Assembly (NCBI RefSeq): GCF_036669915.1
Contig: NC_089312.1
Span: 30,723,830 to 30,787,829, forward strand
DNA from: Pocillopora verrucosa
Taxonomy: Eukaryota; Cnidaria; Anthozoa; Scleractinia; Pocilloporidae
Reading direction: 5' to 3'
Length of the DNA stretch: 64,000 bases
Made by a program: the position numbers and the translations under genes. Below the pieces are notes generated by a model. It was not told where the DNA came from. It worked only from the letters and a program-made list of their open reading frames with translations, and made no database searches. Shown here piece by piece: positions 35,614 to 47,500 of the stretch; within the stretch, counting starts at the first letter, position 1, and each line of letters opens with the position of its first letter.

Positions 35614-36585
35614 ATGGCTAACCAATCAAATCCAAGCATGGTTCGCCCCCCTCCCCTGATTGATAATGAAACTTTCAGAAGAGAGGCAGTTATCACATGG
35701 TGTGCCTTTTACGTCCAAATTGCTTTCCTTGCAGTCTTTGGCAATGGACTAGTTGTGGCATCCTTCATTCGGTACTCGCGACTACGTACGATAACAAATT
35801 ACTTCGTGGTCAGCCTCGCTGTGGCAGATATCTTGGTCGGCCTCGTCTCCATACCCATATGGATCTCAATGCTACTTTATTCAACAGGAGGTAAAACGTT
35901 AGGGAACATTTACTACATCCTTGACATCTTTGCCGGTACCTGCTCCATTCTGCATCTCGTGACCATCAGCTTAGAGCGCTTCTTTGCTGTGGTTTATCCA
36001 ATTCGTCGCCGAAACACCTCACCCAAAGTCTACTATATATTTTTGGTGGCCGTGTGGATTATTCCAGCCGCAGCATCTCTATCTGCACTGGAACTAAGGG
36101 AAATCAACCGCAAAGCTAATATGATGTTTCTTTTCATGGGATTCTTCGTAATTCCATTGTTGGTCATTCTGTTCACTTACGCAAAGATTTGGCTCACGGC
36201 CAGGAATCGAATACAGCCGGCTCGGGACAGTTCACGATCGATAAAACGTGACATGCGTATTGCAGTTACCATTGCGTTAGTTATTGGCTTTTTCGTAATT
36301 GCCTGGTTACCTTTCTTTACAGTTCAGTTACTAATAGTGTTTTGCGAGTCATGCAAACCCAGAATTTACAACACCGACCTCCTTTTGTTTGTAAAGTATA
36401 TGCATTACAGCAATTCAGCGATCAATCCTATTGTCTACGCTGTGAAAATCCCAGAGTTCCGTCGAGCCTTCAAGCAGTTAGTTTGCTGCTGTGATAGCGG
36501 AACCCCATCCGTCACAGAAATTGTATCAGGAACAGACATGCGTGTCGCCTCACATACCTCTCACGAAAGAGCTTTGTCGCATTAA
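35614..36585 (+). CDS. Intronless class A (rhodopsin-like) GPCR, adenosine/amine-receptor-like
   Basis: A single 323-aa exon with seven transmembrane segments. N1.50 in VFGNGLVV, D2.50 in LAVAD, TM3 end SLERFF (ERF rather than ERY), W4.50 in VAVW, P5.50 in VIPLL, TM6 IAWLPFF and TM7 NPIVY. Glycosylation sites N-Q-S and N-E-T lie in the N-terminus. It shares long stretches with the minus-strand gene at 16240-17190: LRT(I/V)TNYFV, the LADILVG-type TM2, HYSNS(A/S)INPIVY and IPEFR. Like that gene it has Asp at 3.32, a CESC pair in ECL3, and no Cys at 3.25 or in ECL2. The tail has three consecutive cysteines (CCC) fit for palmitoylation. The start follows a probable 5' UTR splice acceptor. Plasma-membrane receptor; the ligand is not predictable from the sequence alone. 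Confidence 0.93.
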   Translation: MANQSNPSMVRPPPLIDNETFRREAVITWCAFYVQIAFLAVFGNGLVVASFIRYSRLRTITNYFVVSLAVADILVGLVSIPIWISMLLYSTGGKTLGNIYYILDIFAGTCSILHLVTISLERFFAVVYPIRRRNTSPKVYYIFLVAVWIIPAAASLSALELREINRKANMMFLFMGFFVIPLLVILFTYAKIWLTARNRIQPARDSSRSIKRDMRIAVTIALVIGFFVIAWLPFFTVQLLIVFCESCKPRIYNTDLLLFVKYMHYSNSAINPIVYAVKIPEFRRAFKQLVCCCDSGTPSVTEIVSGTDMRVASHTSHERALSH

Positions 36586-36710
36586 AAATATAAACATTTC
36601 AATACAAAGATTCCATATCCCAAGTTTGTGGTCAACTGGCAGGAATATAATTCAGATATTTTCAAAGATTGAGAAATACAACAATGAATATTTGAGTAGT
36701 TTCAGTTTAA

Positions 36711-36716
36711 AATAAA
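36711..36716 (+). terminator. Polyadenylation signal of the plus-strand GPCR
   Basis: AATAAA lies 126 bp after the stop codon of the receptor gene, the first canonical signal downstream. Confidence 0.5.
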
Positions 36717-37302
36717 TTTCCCATGAGCCAAGAAACTAACTGAGCCCGCCACATCATCGATACATATCTGCTCATTGAGATTCGTTCCGAACTCCATCGG
36801 ATAATGATTAAGAGGTGATATCGTATGGGTGAAATTGCTGATAAGTAATGTAATGACCATGAAAGTGCGGAAATATTAACTTGCAGCTGTAAATCACCTC
36901 TCGAAAATTTTTTAAAGAAACTACTCGTTAAGCAGAAATGCTTTCTCACGGGAAAAATGATAAAAGATAAGCAAACGCAGCAGCGGAAAATGTTCGCTTC
37001 CAGGTTGATTTGAAAGGCTCCCTTGCTCTACCCATTGTGGAAAAATCAAGACCTCCATGAATACAATGAGGGGCGAACTTTGAAGGTAAAATTTTGCAAA
37101 TGTAACTTCAAATGTTGTCAATAATACTAGTAAATCAATAAAATTAATTTTGAAATATTGCTACATATATGATATAAGTTTAGTTTTGTTTTCAGCCGGA
37201 CTGAGATTAGTCAGAAGCTCTTACATAGCTTTACATCCCTTCTTGTCAACTTTACTCTACCAGTTGTGCGAAATATATTTAGCGTGAAGCATCATTCTGT
37301 CC

Positions 37303-37580
37303 GTGGTACGTATATTTACATTGTCAGTTGTTTGTATTACCATATCAATTGTATACAGTCACACTGTCAGTTTTAAACCTCACTCGGTCATTTGCATTTT
37401 AGGCACTTGTATTGTTAGTTGTAAACATCAGGCGGTTAGTTGTAAGCTCTCATCCAGTGCGGTCAGTTTTACGCACTTATTCGCTCAGTTGAAAGCATCA
37501 CTCGCTGCCAGTTATATGCATTTAATCGGTCGGTTGAAAACATTTCTCTATCAGTTATACTTGGAGCAACACTCGATCAC
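37303..37580. repeat. Degenerate minisatellite, unit about 21-25 bp
   Basis: About eleven diverged copies of a unit of the form GGTCAGTT(T/G)TAAGCATCACTC follow head to tail (for example near 37365, 37433, 37460, 37486, 37530). An open frame of 128 codons crosses it, but its peptide is only the repeat translated, so it is not annotated as a gene. Confidence 0.6.
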
Positions 37581-38488
37581 CCAATCGCTAGGCACTTGGT
37601 CTAACGAAGACCGTGCGCCATGTCCGTGCAGCCCTCTCACTACGATGAATAGTGAACTCCACACGATTTCACGCTTACTTCGCACGTAGACTTGATATGC
37701 ATATGAAATTTTCCAGTAAAAGGCATGTGAAAAGCAGCTGAAGATATTTAAAAACTTTTATCACTTTCAAACGGTGTTTCCACATTCTTTCCTCTTTTCA
37801 ACTGTTCTGTAAGCATGTATGTAAGAAGCTTGCTACCACGCGAGCGCTTGAGAGCCAAAAGGACGAATTGTGACTGAACAGGCCCAATACCTCCATCGGA
37901 GCGTTGGAGTAAGAAAACGCATGCTTCACACGCCGATCGTACGGTTCGTCATAGTTTCTCCCAGGAAATCAAGTACCTTATCGAGCGCTCATTGTCAGTA
38001 TGGAGTTATCCTTTTTTAGAATAACCGGCGGTAGGAGTCCTTTTTTGTACTTGGAAAAGACTATCGGACAAGGAATATTTATAAAAATATTTATTGGACT
38101 TATGGCGCATAAAAGCACTTTCTCATACTATTGTAAAACAAATCTGTTTTCCCGATGACAATGTACTGTTTTTATTATAGTTATCTCTATCCAAGAACTG
38201 AATGCATAATGAAGTATGGGGCTGTGCGGAAATTTTACCCCAGGAAATTACCTAAAGGAACAGAAGTAAAGGAACAAGGAAATTTCTCGGCTTTACCGGC
38301 TTACGGTTTATTCAAATTACTATCGCGATTACGTAAGAGCCGTTTTATTCTGCGACGTTTGATTGACAGCCCATTCATTCAAATCCATTTGCAATTTGCA
38401 TATTGTTTTCGTTTATGTGACCTTGTGTAATTTTAGCTAACTCGTGATAAACCTACCTATTTACCAGTCACGAATGTAGTTTTGCCCA

Positions 38489-38496
38489 TATATAAG
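38489..38496 (+). promoter_or_regulatory. Probable TATA box of SLC6 gene 1
   Basis: TATATAAG lies 71 bp before the start codon at 38560. The predicted start site near 38520 gives a short leader in which the annotated ATG is the first. Confidence 0.5.
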
Positions 38497-38559
38497 AAGT
38501 ATTTCCAGGTTGAAAGCCAAAAGCGACAGGTACGCGCAGCGATCGATTGACTATTGAGA

Positions 38560-41500
38560 ATGTCAGAAAAGGACAGTAATGGCGCTATGGTGGACAACAG
38601 TAAATCCTTCGCGAGACCTGAAGACAGCCGCGCTGCTCTGGTCGAGCCGATGGCGATAGAGGAGCACGAGGTAGTCGTCGAGGATGACCGAGAGAAATGG
38701 GGTAAAAAATTGGACTTCATGCTCTCGTGCGTTGGTTACGCGGTGGGGCTGGGCAATGTTTGGAGGTTTCCATACTTGTGCTACGAAAATGGTGGAGGTA
38801 CGTGATATAGCGTACATTCTTTGCGTAAAGTGTTGATAAGTTACCCCGCACAATGTTTGAACTTGTTCCCTAACTCAAGGGTCTTCCTTTGATCACAGGC
38901 TGTTTGGCTTTCAGAATGTTTCACGTCGATTTCAAGCCGAAACGCTTAGATTAACAATTAACAAGGCTTACGATTTGAACGCGTCATTTTCTGGGATCCC
39001 TCTATTTCTTAATCTAATTTGCATAAATGCCCAGTAGTGTGTTAGAAATAGCCGCTCGTCAGTTTGAGCGTTCTTTGCGACTAAAGGAACGAGCAGAATA
39101 AAAATGCAGCCGGATATACTTTGTCGTTGGATGATTCTCCTTTGTAAGCGAAAGTATCCTAAAATTCTACATCAATCTTTGCGCCGCTTCTACCGGTGAT
39201 CTTTGTTTGTGTAAATTAAATAAACAGTAGGAACTCAGAAAGCCGGGACTCCACGGTAGTATCGATTTCAAAACTGAAATCGCTCACAGTTTTGTAGATC
39301 TGCTAGTAGTTTTAGCAGATCGATTTGCGTGTCATTTTCCTTGAGTTGTCAATTAATTATGCGCAAGGTTGGGCTGTTATCATCGAGACCAGTCTAGAAA
39401 AAAAAAGTATCAACGTAGACGTAACTTTGATCATGTTATAATAGCTGAACGAATTCAGACAGCATGTAGCGACGTGTCGACATTTTCTCAGAGATGCTTT
39501 TTGTTTTCGGGTTTTCGCGCCCTTGGCGCATCACTAAGTCGACGTGGAAACAAATCTACAAATCCACAGTAGCGAGTAGCAAAACCGCTACGCGTGATTT
39601 GTTGATAAGTGGGCGTCTAGTGAACTTCAATAGCAATCTTTACATTGTAATTGTCTTTTGCCCATCAAAGGGTTACAAATTAATGCAACAGTCATTAAGA
39701 CAATCAAGGTGATTCGAGAGACTTCCTTCCTCGTTCATTTTCTAATACCTCTCCCATTGAAATGTGTTCTTTTGTTGAAATACAAAGCCATAAGGCAGGC
39801 GTCTAACCCTCTTTCAGACAGTTGGAAGCAACTTGATACTTGAAACAAATTCGTGACTGCTGGGTCATCATCGAAACCCGAATAATTTCGTGAGTTACTC
39901 GAAAACTGAAAGACATGAACTTGTTTAACTAATTGGTTCCTTCGCACGATGGCAAGGTCCCTGAACAAATTTTATGAACGATGGGCTCGAGCCACCCTCT
40001 CTCCTGCCTACCCCTCTCACTCTCACCGACTTGGTTTCATCGCCATCCTATAGCAAGCTACTTTATCCCCGCGAAAATTTAAACGGTAGTACGAAAGTTT
40101 TAAAAGCCATGATAATACTGTAAGATAAAAAATTACATCAAGATGGATATTTATCGCCAAACTAAGTCAACAAAGAAGCGGAACTCTCAACTGTTTACAG
40201 GTGGACGGAAGCGTTACTCAGGTCCTTGTCACGCCCCCAGAAATCTACCAATCACAAATTTTTCTATTAAGAGATTGAATGATTTGCACTTCATATGAAA
40301 GTGCTTCTTTTTCTTATAAATGAACAATCCATGATTGCAAACAGAAAGCAAAAAAAAAGAGAGAGACAGAAATCAAACTCTGTTGAAAAGAAATATTTGC
40401 AGCACCAAAAAATAGACATTGTGGAATTCATAAAATTTATTGTAACCTTGTGTGTCACACTTCTCTGAAATGAGAAACAAAATATTGGTCAATGATACTG
40501 ATACTCACCTGTTATATTCGCGTATGACACGACTCAGGTGTTATATTTCTCTTTAAGACCCTGCTTGAACTGCACACCGGCGAATGCCTATGGCATCCGC
40601 TAAAATTCTTTAACTTGTTTCCCGATCTTTGTTAATGTATCTAGTGAGGAGTTCCGTTGGATTACTAGAAATGCCCGAGACTGAAAATTTTCCTCTGCGA
40701 TTGACCGCGAGTTTGCAACCAGTTTGGCCGCGAGTTTTGATATTTTCAAGATGGTTTTTCCGTTTCATCCCGATTGAGATTGACCTTTAGGAGCTCAAAA
40801 TGAAAATAAAAATTGGTTTATCCGTCAACGTGTGTTCATGGGAATATGAATCACGCAAGAGGAGTGGTGAGCACAAGGGAAGGGTAAGAGTTGCTCGAGG
40901 CATTGCTCGAGGCGTAGGTCTTCATTTTCCACTTTCGAAATCGGGTAAGTTATTCAACAGCTCTTATTTCAACAGAGCTTGTGTTGGTCAAAAGACAATT
41001 CATTTAACATTCATGTCGCGCTGTCTTTCTCAAAGTTGTCGATTTGTTTCTGAGAAAACCGTTGCGTTGACAATGTTTACAAGCGATTGTCTCATCCGTC
41101 AGCTGTGTTCATAGAGATATTCATGAAGCTAGACTTGCCCGAGGCTACGCCTCGAGCAACTCCAAGCCTGGTTCTCATTTATGGGGAAAATCCCATTTTA
41201 CTGTTTCCCGAAAATTCCAGAATTTGTCGATATATCGAGAGAACTACAGATTTCTCCCCACGCCATTTTTATTTTAAACTCGGGTTATTGTGTTTTTTGT
41301 CGCACTTTGTAATACCTGTTGCACTTCGAAGAAGCGTTCCCGACTTTCTCGATTTCTCATCAACTATCCCAGACAGTCGGAAATCCCTACGATTGCGAGT
41401 TTATCGAAAAATCTGGGACGGTTGCGAAAAATTTGGTGTTACGATTGAATTTAAGTTTATTAATATCGTAACGACATATATTGATGAAAAATCTAAAGAT

Positions 41501-44500
41501 GCGAATTGGCCCTTTGGGGGAGTCCATTTAGACTTGCGAATCTGAAGTGTTTCGAAAGTATCTTTGCTCGAGGTGTTAGAATCATCCTCTTTGTCGTGAA
41601 AATAGGCTTTCAATTGAACGCAGAGAAGGAATTTTTCAACGTCTTGCTTGGCTCAAAATTCGTTGGTTATAGCAACATAATATGTTGCTATAACCGACGG
41701 CAGTTTGCAGCCTTTCCCTACATCTAGGTAGTTCGGAAAGCCGCAAAACTCAAGAACAAAATTTATATTTCAAATCGGTAGGTAGCATATAGCAGCTTGC
41801 GGCCTTTCCCTACATCTAGGCAGTTCGAAAAGCCTCAAAACTCTAGAACAAAAATTTATCTTTCAAATCGGCACTCTTAATCCCCACGGTATCAACGGGT
41901 GCTTTTCATTCAACTAATTTATTCTTTTTTTCTCGCCACCATATTCTCACCGATAGCGTAGCTTCATTTTCTGCATATAAATATACACACAACCCACAAT
42001 TCCTCCATTCGCTCTGAGGAAGGGCTAATGCTCGAAGAGTCAGCTTTGAAACCATTTACGATGGCCAATTTTTGTTATCAACTCGGTTGATAATACAAAA
42101 TTACCCAGCTCACTCCCAGTATACAATCACCCCTCTACAGAAACAATTAAGACCGACTGTCTTTACCCGCTTCCTGATCAAGGCTGTGGGTTTTAACCAA
42201 GCATCTTAAGAAGCAAACTGAAGATATCGATTGGCAAGTGGTCGGCGCGCTGGGGTCTGTATCAAGACTACGTTCCGACACTCGCTAGGTCACTGTGAAG
42301 TATTTAATTCACACAGTTCGTCTCCTCAGCACTTGAATAGATTGCAGACTTTTACTACATTACCACGAATGCACTTTCGCAATAAATAAGATGATGATAA
42401 TAATAATAATAATAAATCAAATTTAGCAGTTGACATTCCACGAGATGGCTCTTCTTCTCTTCTGTTTCCTGGTCGAATTGGAATCTGGTTTTTGTGGAGG
42501 GAGTAAAACACCCTCGGAGCAAGGACGGGAACCAGCAACAATCTTAACCCACATGAGACACTAGGTCCGGGAATCGACCCGGGCCACAGTGGTGGGATGT
42601 GAGCGCTCTCACCACTGTACCTGCTACTGCGCCATCCCTGTTTCTCCTACTAGAACAAACACAAAGGCAGTATCAAGTAAGGAGTTCATTAACGAGTAAT
42701 GGGCTCTAATTAGGAGTTAATCCCGCAGGGAAATGTTCTCATAGATTTCGCCTTTTTCTCAACTTAAAAGAAATTTTTCGTATTGATTTGACAGCAACTT
42801 TCTTGATACCATACTTTGTGATGCTTGCGATCAATGGGATCCCTTTGTTTTATATGGAACTGGCAATCGGTCAATACCTGAGTCTTGGAACTGTTGGAGC
42901 CTGGACAGCTCTCTGCCCTATGGCCAGAGGTGAGCCTTTTGGTTATACTGCAGTTAATATTTTTATTATAAAACTCGAAATAACTCAGATAATTTCTTTA
43001 CAGAGTTATTTAATATGCTCAAGATACAAAAATGTTCGAGCTTCCAATTGAAAGCAAAGATTAAGCTGAAAGGCAATAAGTTAGATATAAAACTTAGACC
43101 ATTTTGCTTGGGTTTTGTTCTCGTAGGAATTGGATTTGGAATGATTATGGTTTCCTTTCTGGTGTCCATTTATTACAACATGATCATCGCCTGGTGCCTT
43201 CTCTACATGTTTCAGTCCTTCAGAAAAGACGTACCGTGGAGAACATGTGACAATACATGGAACACTCCTCTTTGTCAGTAAGTAGGAAAGTAACACCAAG
43301 AATTAATATTGGTCTTTTCTGTTTGTTTGTTCTTATTGTTTTTCGTTTTTGTGGGTGTTTGATTTTCGTTGTCATGATTGATACCTGCCATAAAAAAGTG
43401 AGCTTGCATATCATACCGACTCAAATCGCTTGAGCAGTTTTTATCCGTGCTTTATTCTGGATAACATATTCATCTAATTTTGAAAACTTGTTTGCCCCAT
43501 CTTTTGTTTTCATCCTGACAGAGCAACGGGAAGAAATATCTCATTGAACTGCACAGGTCTAGGCCTCGCCGCTGACTGCAAGAGTACCAGCCCATCTGAA
43601 GAATTCTTTAAGTAAGAGACATTACCCGAGTAAATTTTATATCTCATAGTTTCAAAGATCATCAGCACTTGCCCTGATGACGTATTCCGCTCAGGTTGTC
43701 GAAAAAAATTCGACGACACCGCAACAGAATTACAGGATTATGCTCACTTAGGGGTACATGCACGTTTAGGTTTGCGTATCGGCGGATTTGTGCTAAAAAA
43801 AAATCTTTCAATAGTTCGGGGTCGAGAGAAATATAAAAAACCTTTCCGTCTACCTAAAAATCAGTTTTTAAAGGTATAACGCTCTCTTTGACAGGGAAAG
43901 AAGACTTTAGATAAAATCCAAACGCTGTAAATGAAAATCACATCCCTCTAATCTGAGGGATCAAAATACTGTATTTTTATAACAGGTTTTCGGTATTCCG
44001 TTTCCTAGTTTTTTTTTCTCGGAATAAGGAGGTCATTCCCTTAAAATTCGAGGATGTTTTCCGCAGTCCATAGTATTTTCAAGGATGCCCGAAGGATTGG
44101 CTTTTTCTGAGATCCTGCTCCATATTCTAGCTCAAAAATAATGCGCCGATCAGTTCGAAGCAACATTCCCCCACCCCCCACTCCTGACATTTGAACTTTT
44201 GAACATTGGCTCGTTCGAATTTCCGCCCTCCCTTTACCCCCCACTCAACCCGGGGCCGAAATTGCGCTCATATGCCCCACCCAATATTTAATGACTCTTT
44301 GTGTGATCAACAAGTGTTGTACAACTTAGAAAAGTCACGAATCAGTTTTCGGTACTGCCGTTGGGATTTCCACTTGTACGCATCTTTCTTCGATGTAAAA
44401 ATTCTTCCTAAGCCATAATCTTACGAAATCAGACTCTTTACCTTTAAACGCCTCCATTAAATCACGTGTATACGCTGGAAGGACTTGAACCTTCCTACCC

Positions 44501-47500
44501 CACCCATGAAAAGCTCAAATTCCCCACCTATCGGGCATAGACAACGGTCAAATGCCCGTGGGTTGCCCAAGAGGGATGTTAAAGATTCGAACTGATCCAC
44601 CCATAACTCTTGTACAACATAGATATCAACATGACAAAGCAGAACATAAGAATTACCGTGATAAATTTTCCGGTACGGATTTGTTGACGACTTTTTTTTC
44701 CTTTTCCTTTTCCTTTTTTTTTGTCCTTTTTCCTTTTTTCCTCTAGCAATAACATCCTGAAGATATCCGAAGGCTTGTCTGACATCGGGGATGTGAGTTG
44801 GCAAATCGTCTTGTGTTTGATCCTTGCTTGGGTCATAATCTACCTTTGCCTTATAAAGGGAGTGATATCCTCTGGAAAAGTAAGTAAAAACTAAACATTG
44901 TTTGGGGAAAAAAAAGAAGAAAACGTGAAAAAAAAGAGACAAAATTCAGCATGTTACAAGCGTGACTATTGTTAACAGACATATGTTATTGTTAAGAATG
45001 TAGAAAATTGGCGGTAAAGTTAAAGGTCGGCCTGAAAAGCCGAAAGATAATGATTATTTACCGAAGTGGAAGTGAAAAATTACTTCTTACTAATCTAACG
45101 CGAGGGCCGTATTGGGCAAAATTCCGACCAAGAATAGACCAATGAAAACACTCGAATTTACTTAAAGACAACCTTAGACGCATGGATTGGTCTCTTCGGC
45201 TGCTCGGAGGTAAGTAGTGCTAAATAATCACCTCCGACCTAGCCAATCAGCGCGCGCGAAAAGCGCTGTTCTTCTTCGAGTTTTATACTAATTGAAATAC
45301 GTCCTAACCTGGATGAGGCATAATTTAGCTGTATCATGGAATGTATTACAATCTAAGAGCTAGAGACCTAGCCAATCAGCGCACGCGAAAAGCGCTGTTC
45401 TTCTTCGAGTTTTATACTAATTGAAATACGTCCTAACCTGGATGAGGCATAATTTAGCTGTATCATGGAATGTATTACAATCTAAGAGCTAGAGAGATCA
45501 AATCGTGATTAGAGGCCTTATCTCGTAGCTGATCCTACTCAAAGAAATTTTAGCCCTAAGGTATTTCTGGTCTCGCGGAAATGATGTGTTAAGTTTCTTT
45601 GCTGCTTTGGTAAAGAACGAGTGGATGGAAAGGATATAAAAACATGCCTTCCTCGACTCCCCAGCTTTCAGTAGAAAGTTACCTTGATTTCATACCTTCC
45701 TCCTTATACCTGACTGGAGGTCAATTTTCTCCTCCAGGTTGTTTACTTTACTGCTACTTTTCCATATATTGTACTTTTTATCCTGATGATCCGCGGTGCC
45801 ACTCTGGATGGTTCGTTACAAGGAGTAAAATTTTATCTCAACCCGGAAATCGGCAAGCTGAAGGATCCACAGGTATAACTTCAATTTGGACTGTTTCCGT
45901 CAATTTTCAAATTAAAAGATGGCTTGACGGCTTTATCATTTGGCTTTTACTTGCTCGTCGTGTCTCACGATTTGAAAAATTATGCACTTTGCGAATTGTG
46001 TTTTAGGTTTGGGTTCGAGCTGCATCGCAGATCTTTTACTCCCTCGGAGTAGGATTTGGATCACTGATAACGTTTGGAAGCTACAACAGATTCAATAACA
46101 ACTGTGAAAGGTAAGACTGTCACAGTTGTGGGAGATGTGATTGATGGTGGTTGTCTTTAATGAGAAAGGGCTAAAATGACAAATGGAAATCGCATCTTAC
46201 TTTGAGACTGCCCAGTACTTCTTTCATGCAGTCACTCTATTCCGCATAAATCAGGTTTTTTTTTCAGTGGCATGCAAACATTCAGGCTCCACTAACGATT
46301 GTTGGAGTCGAGCGTCTTCAGACATACACTTAACATTTCTAACCAGCAAAGGTAACTGTTTTATGAGTATGGAATAGTGAAAATAGCAGTTGGTGTCGTT
46401 CCTTCATCACATCCCTTATAAAAGATCATTATGTCACTACACGTCCAACTGGCGCAATTCTTTGATCAAGAGTTGCATGAAAAGTACTCCACGATAAATG
46501 CGAAGGGGAAATGAAGCCCTGATTTTTCCTATTTTTCTTCTAATCCCACAGAAAGATAGGGAACTCTTACCTCAATAACAACAACTTCAAATATCTTCTC
46601 ACGAAGCAAATATTCGACCTTTATCGCATACTTTTCACATAAACATGATTTCTTCTAAAGAAATAGACCATTGCCCACTCCCACTCGTCCCACTCGTCTA
46701 CAAGCTCCTTATATACTCTTTTGTTATTCACAGGGATGCTATCATCGTGAGCGTAATAAATTGCGGTACAAGTTTCTTCGCGGGATTTGTAGTGTTTAGT
46801 GTTTTAGGATTCATGGCTAAGACATTGGATGTTCCAGTGGGCGAAGTGGTTACATCAGGTAATCAGTCGTATATGCTACATACGTCTATGACTGGGGTGG
46901 AACTTCGAATTCATCCTTTCCAAAAGCACGTACAATTTTTTTTCCAATTCTTCTGTAGTTATATGCGGGTAAGATCATTTAGCATGAATAAAAAAATCTA
47001 AAAAGCAAAACAGCCAGAATAAGCATGTAGTTAAGTATTCTCCAATCATCTTCGTTACCTCCCGACTTGATAGGGGTGTTTTCATGCAGGTATAAAAAAG
47101 GATCATCCAATCTGAAAACTGTATCCTAATCATTTCATAACCAAATTATAGTGTGATATACATATATTAGTGTTTTTATTGACATATATGTAGTTACAAT
47201 TACTTAGTCTGATAGAAGTACCTTTTACGAATTTGTCACCAGGTCCCGGGCTTGCATTTGTGGGTTATCCAGAGGCCATTTCACAAATGCCTTTAAGCAC
47301 ATTATGGGCGATCTTGTTCTTTTTCATGTTGCTTACTCTTGGGTTGGACAGTCAGGTAATGTATTTGCATGATTGTTCAGTTGCTTGACAAAGAGATGGG
47401 TTTGGTAAACAGATACGTTTGAAAAGTAGTTACGTATGTAGGTAGGTAGCTGAGTACCCACGTGAGTGCGTGGTTCGTGCGTAGCTGGATAAGTTGATAG

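Larger units (their letters stand above)
38798..42794 (+). other. Intron 1 of SLC6 gene 1
   Basis: A 4-kb intron between the TM1 and TM2 exons. It carries most of the repeats of this gene: two adjacent small hairpins at about 39260-39325, a possible MITE at 40888-41165, a palindrome at 41661-41699, a 92-bp duplication at 41700-41874, a dispersed repeat at 42005-42110 and a SINE at 42389-42641. The open frames at 40800-41114 and 41087-41545 match no protein family I recognise. Confidence 0.85.

Noticed and set aside
40800..41545. Frames of 104 and 152 codons in intron 1 of SLC6 gene 1
   Set aside because: They lie across a possible MITE and repeats, overlap in different frames and resemble no transposase or other protein I know.
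44477..44495. Possible tRNA T-arm on the minus strand (GGAAGG TTCAAGT CCTTCC)
   Set aside because: The six-pair arm is good, but no D-arm, anticodon arm or acceptor stem could be placed at tRNA spacing.
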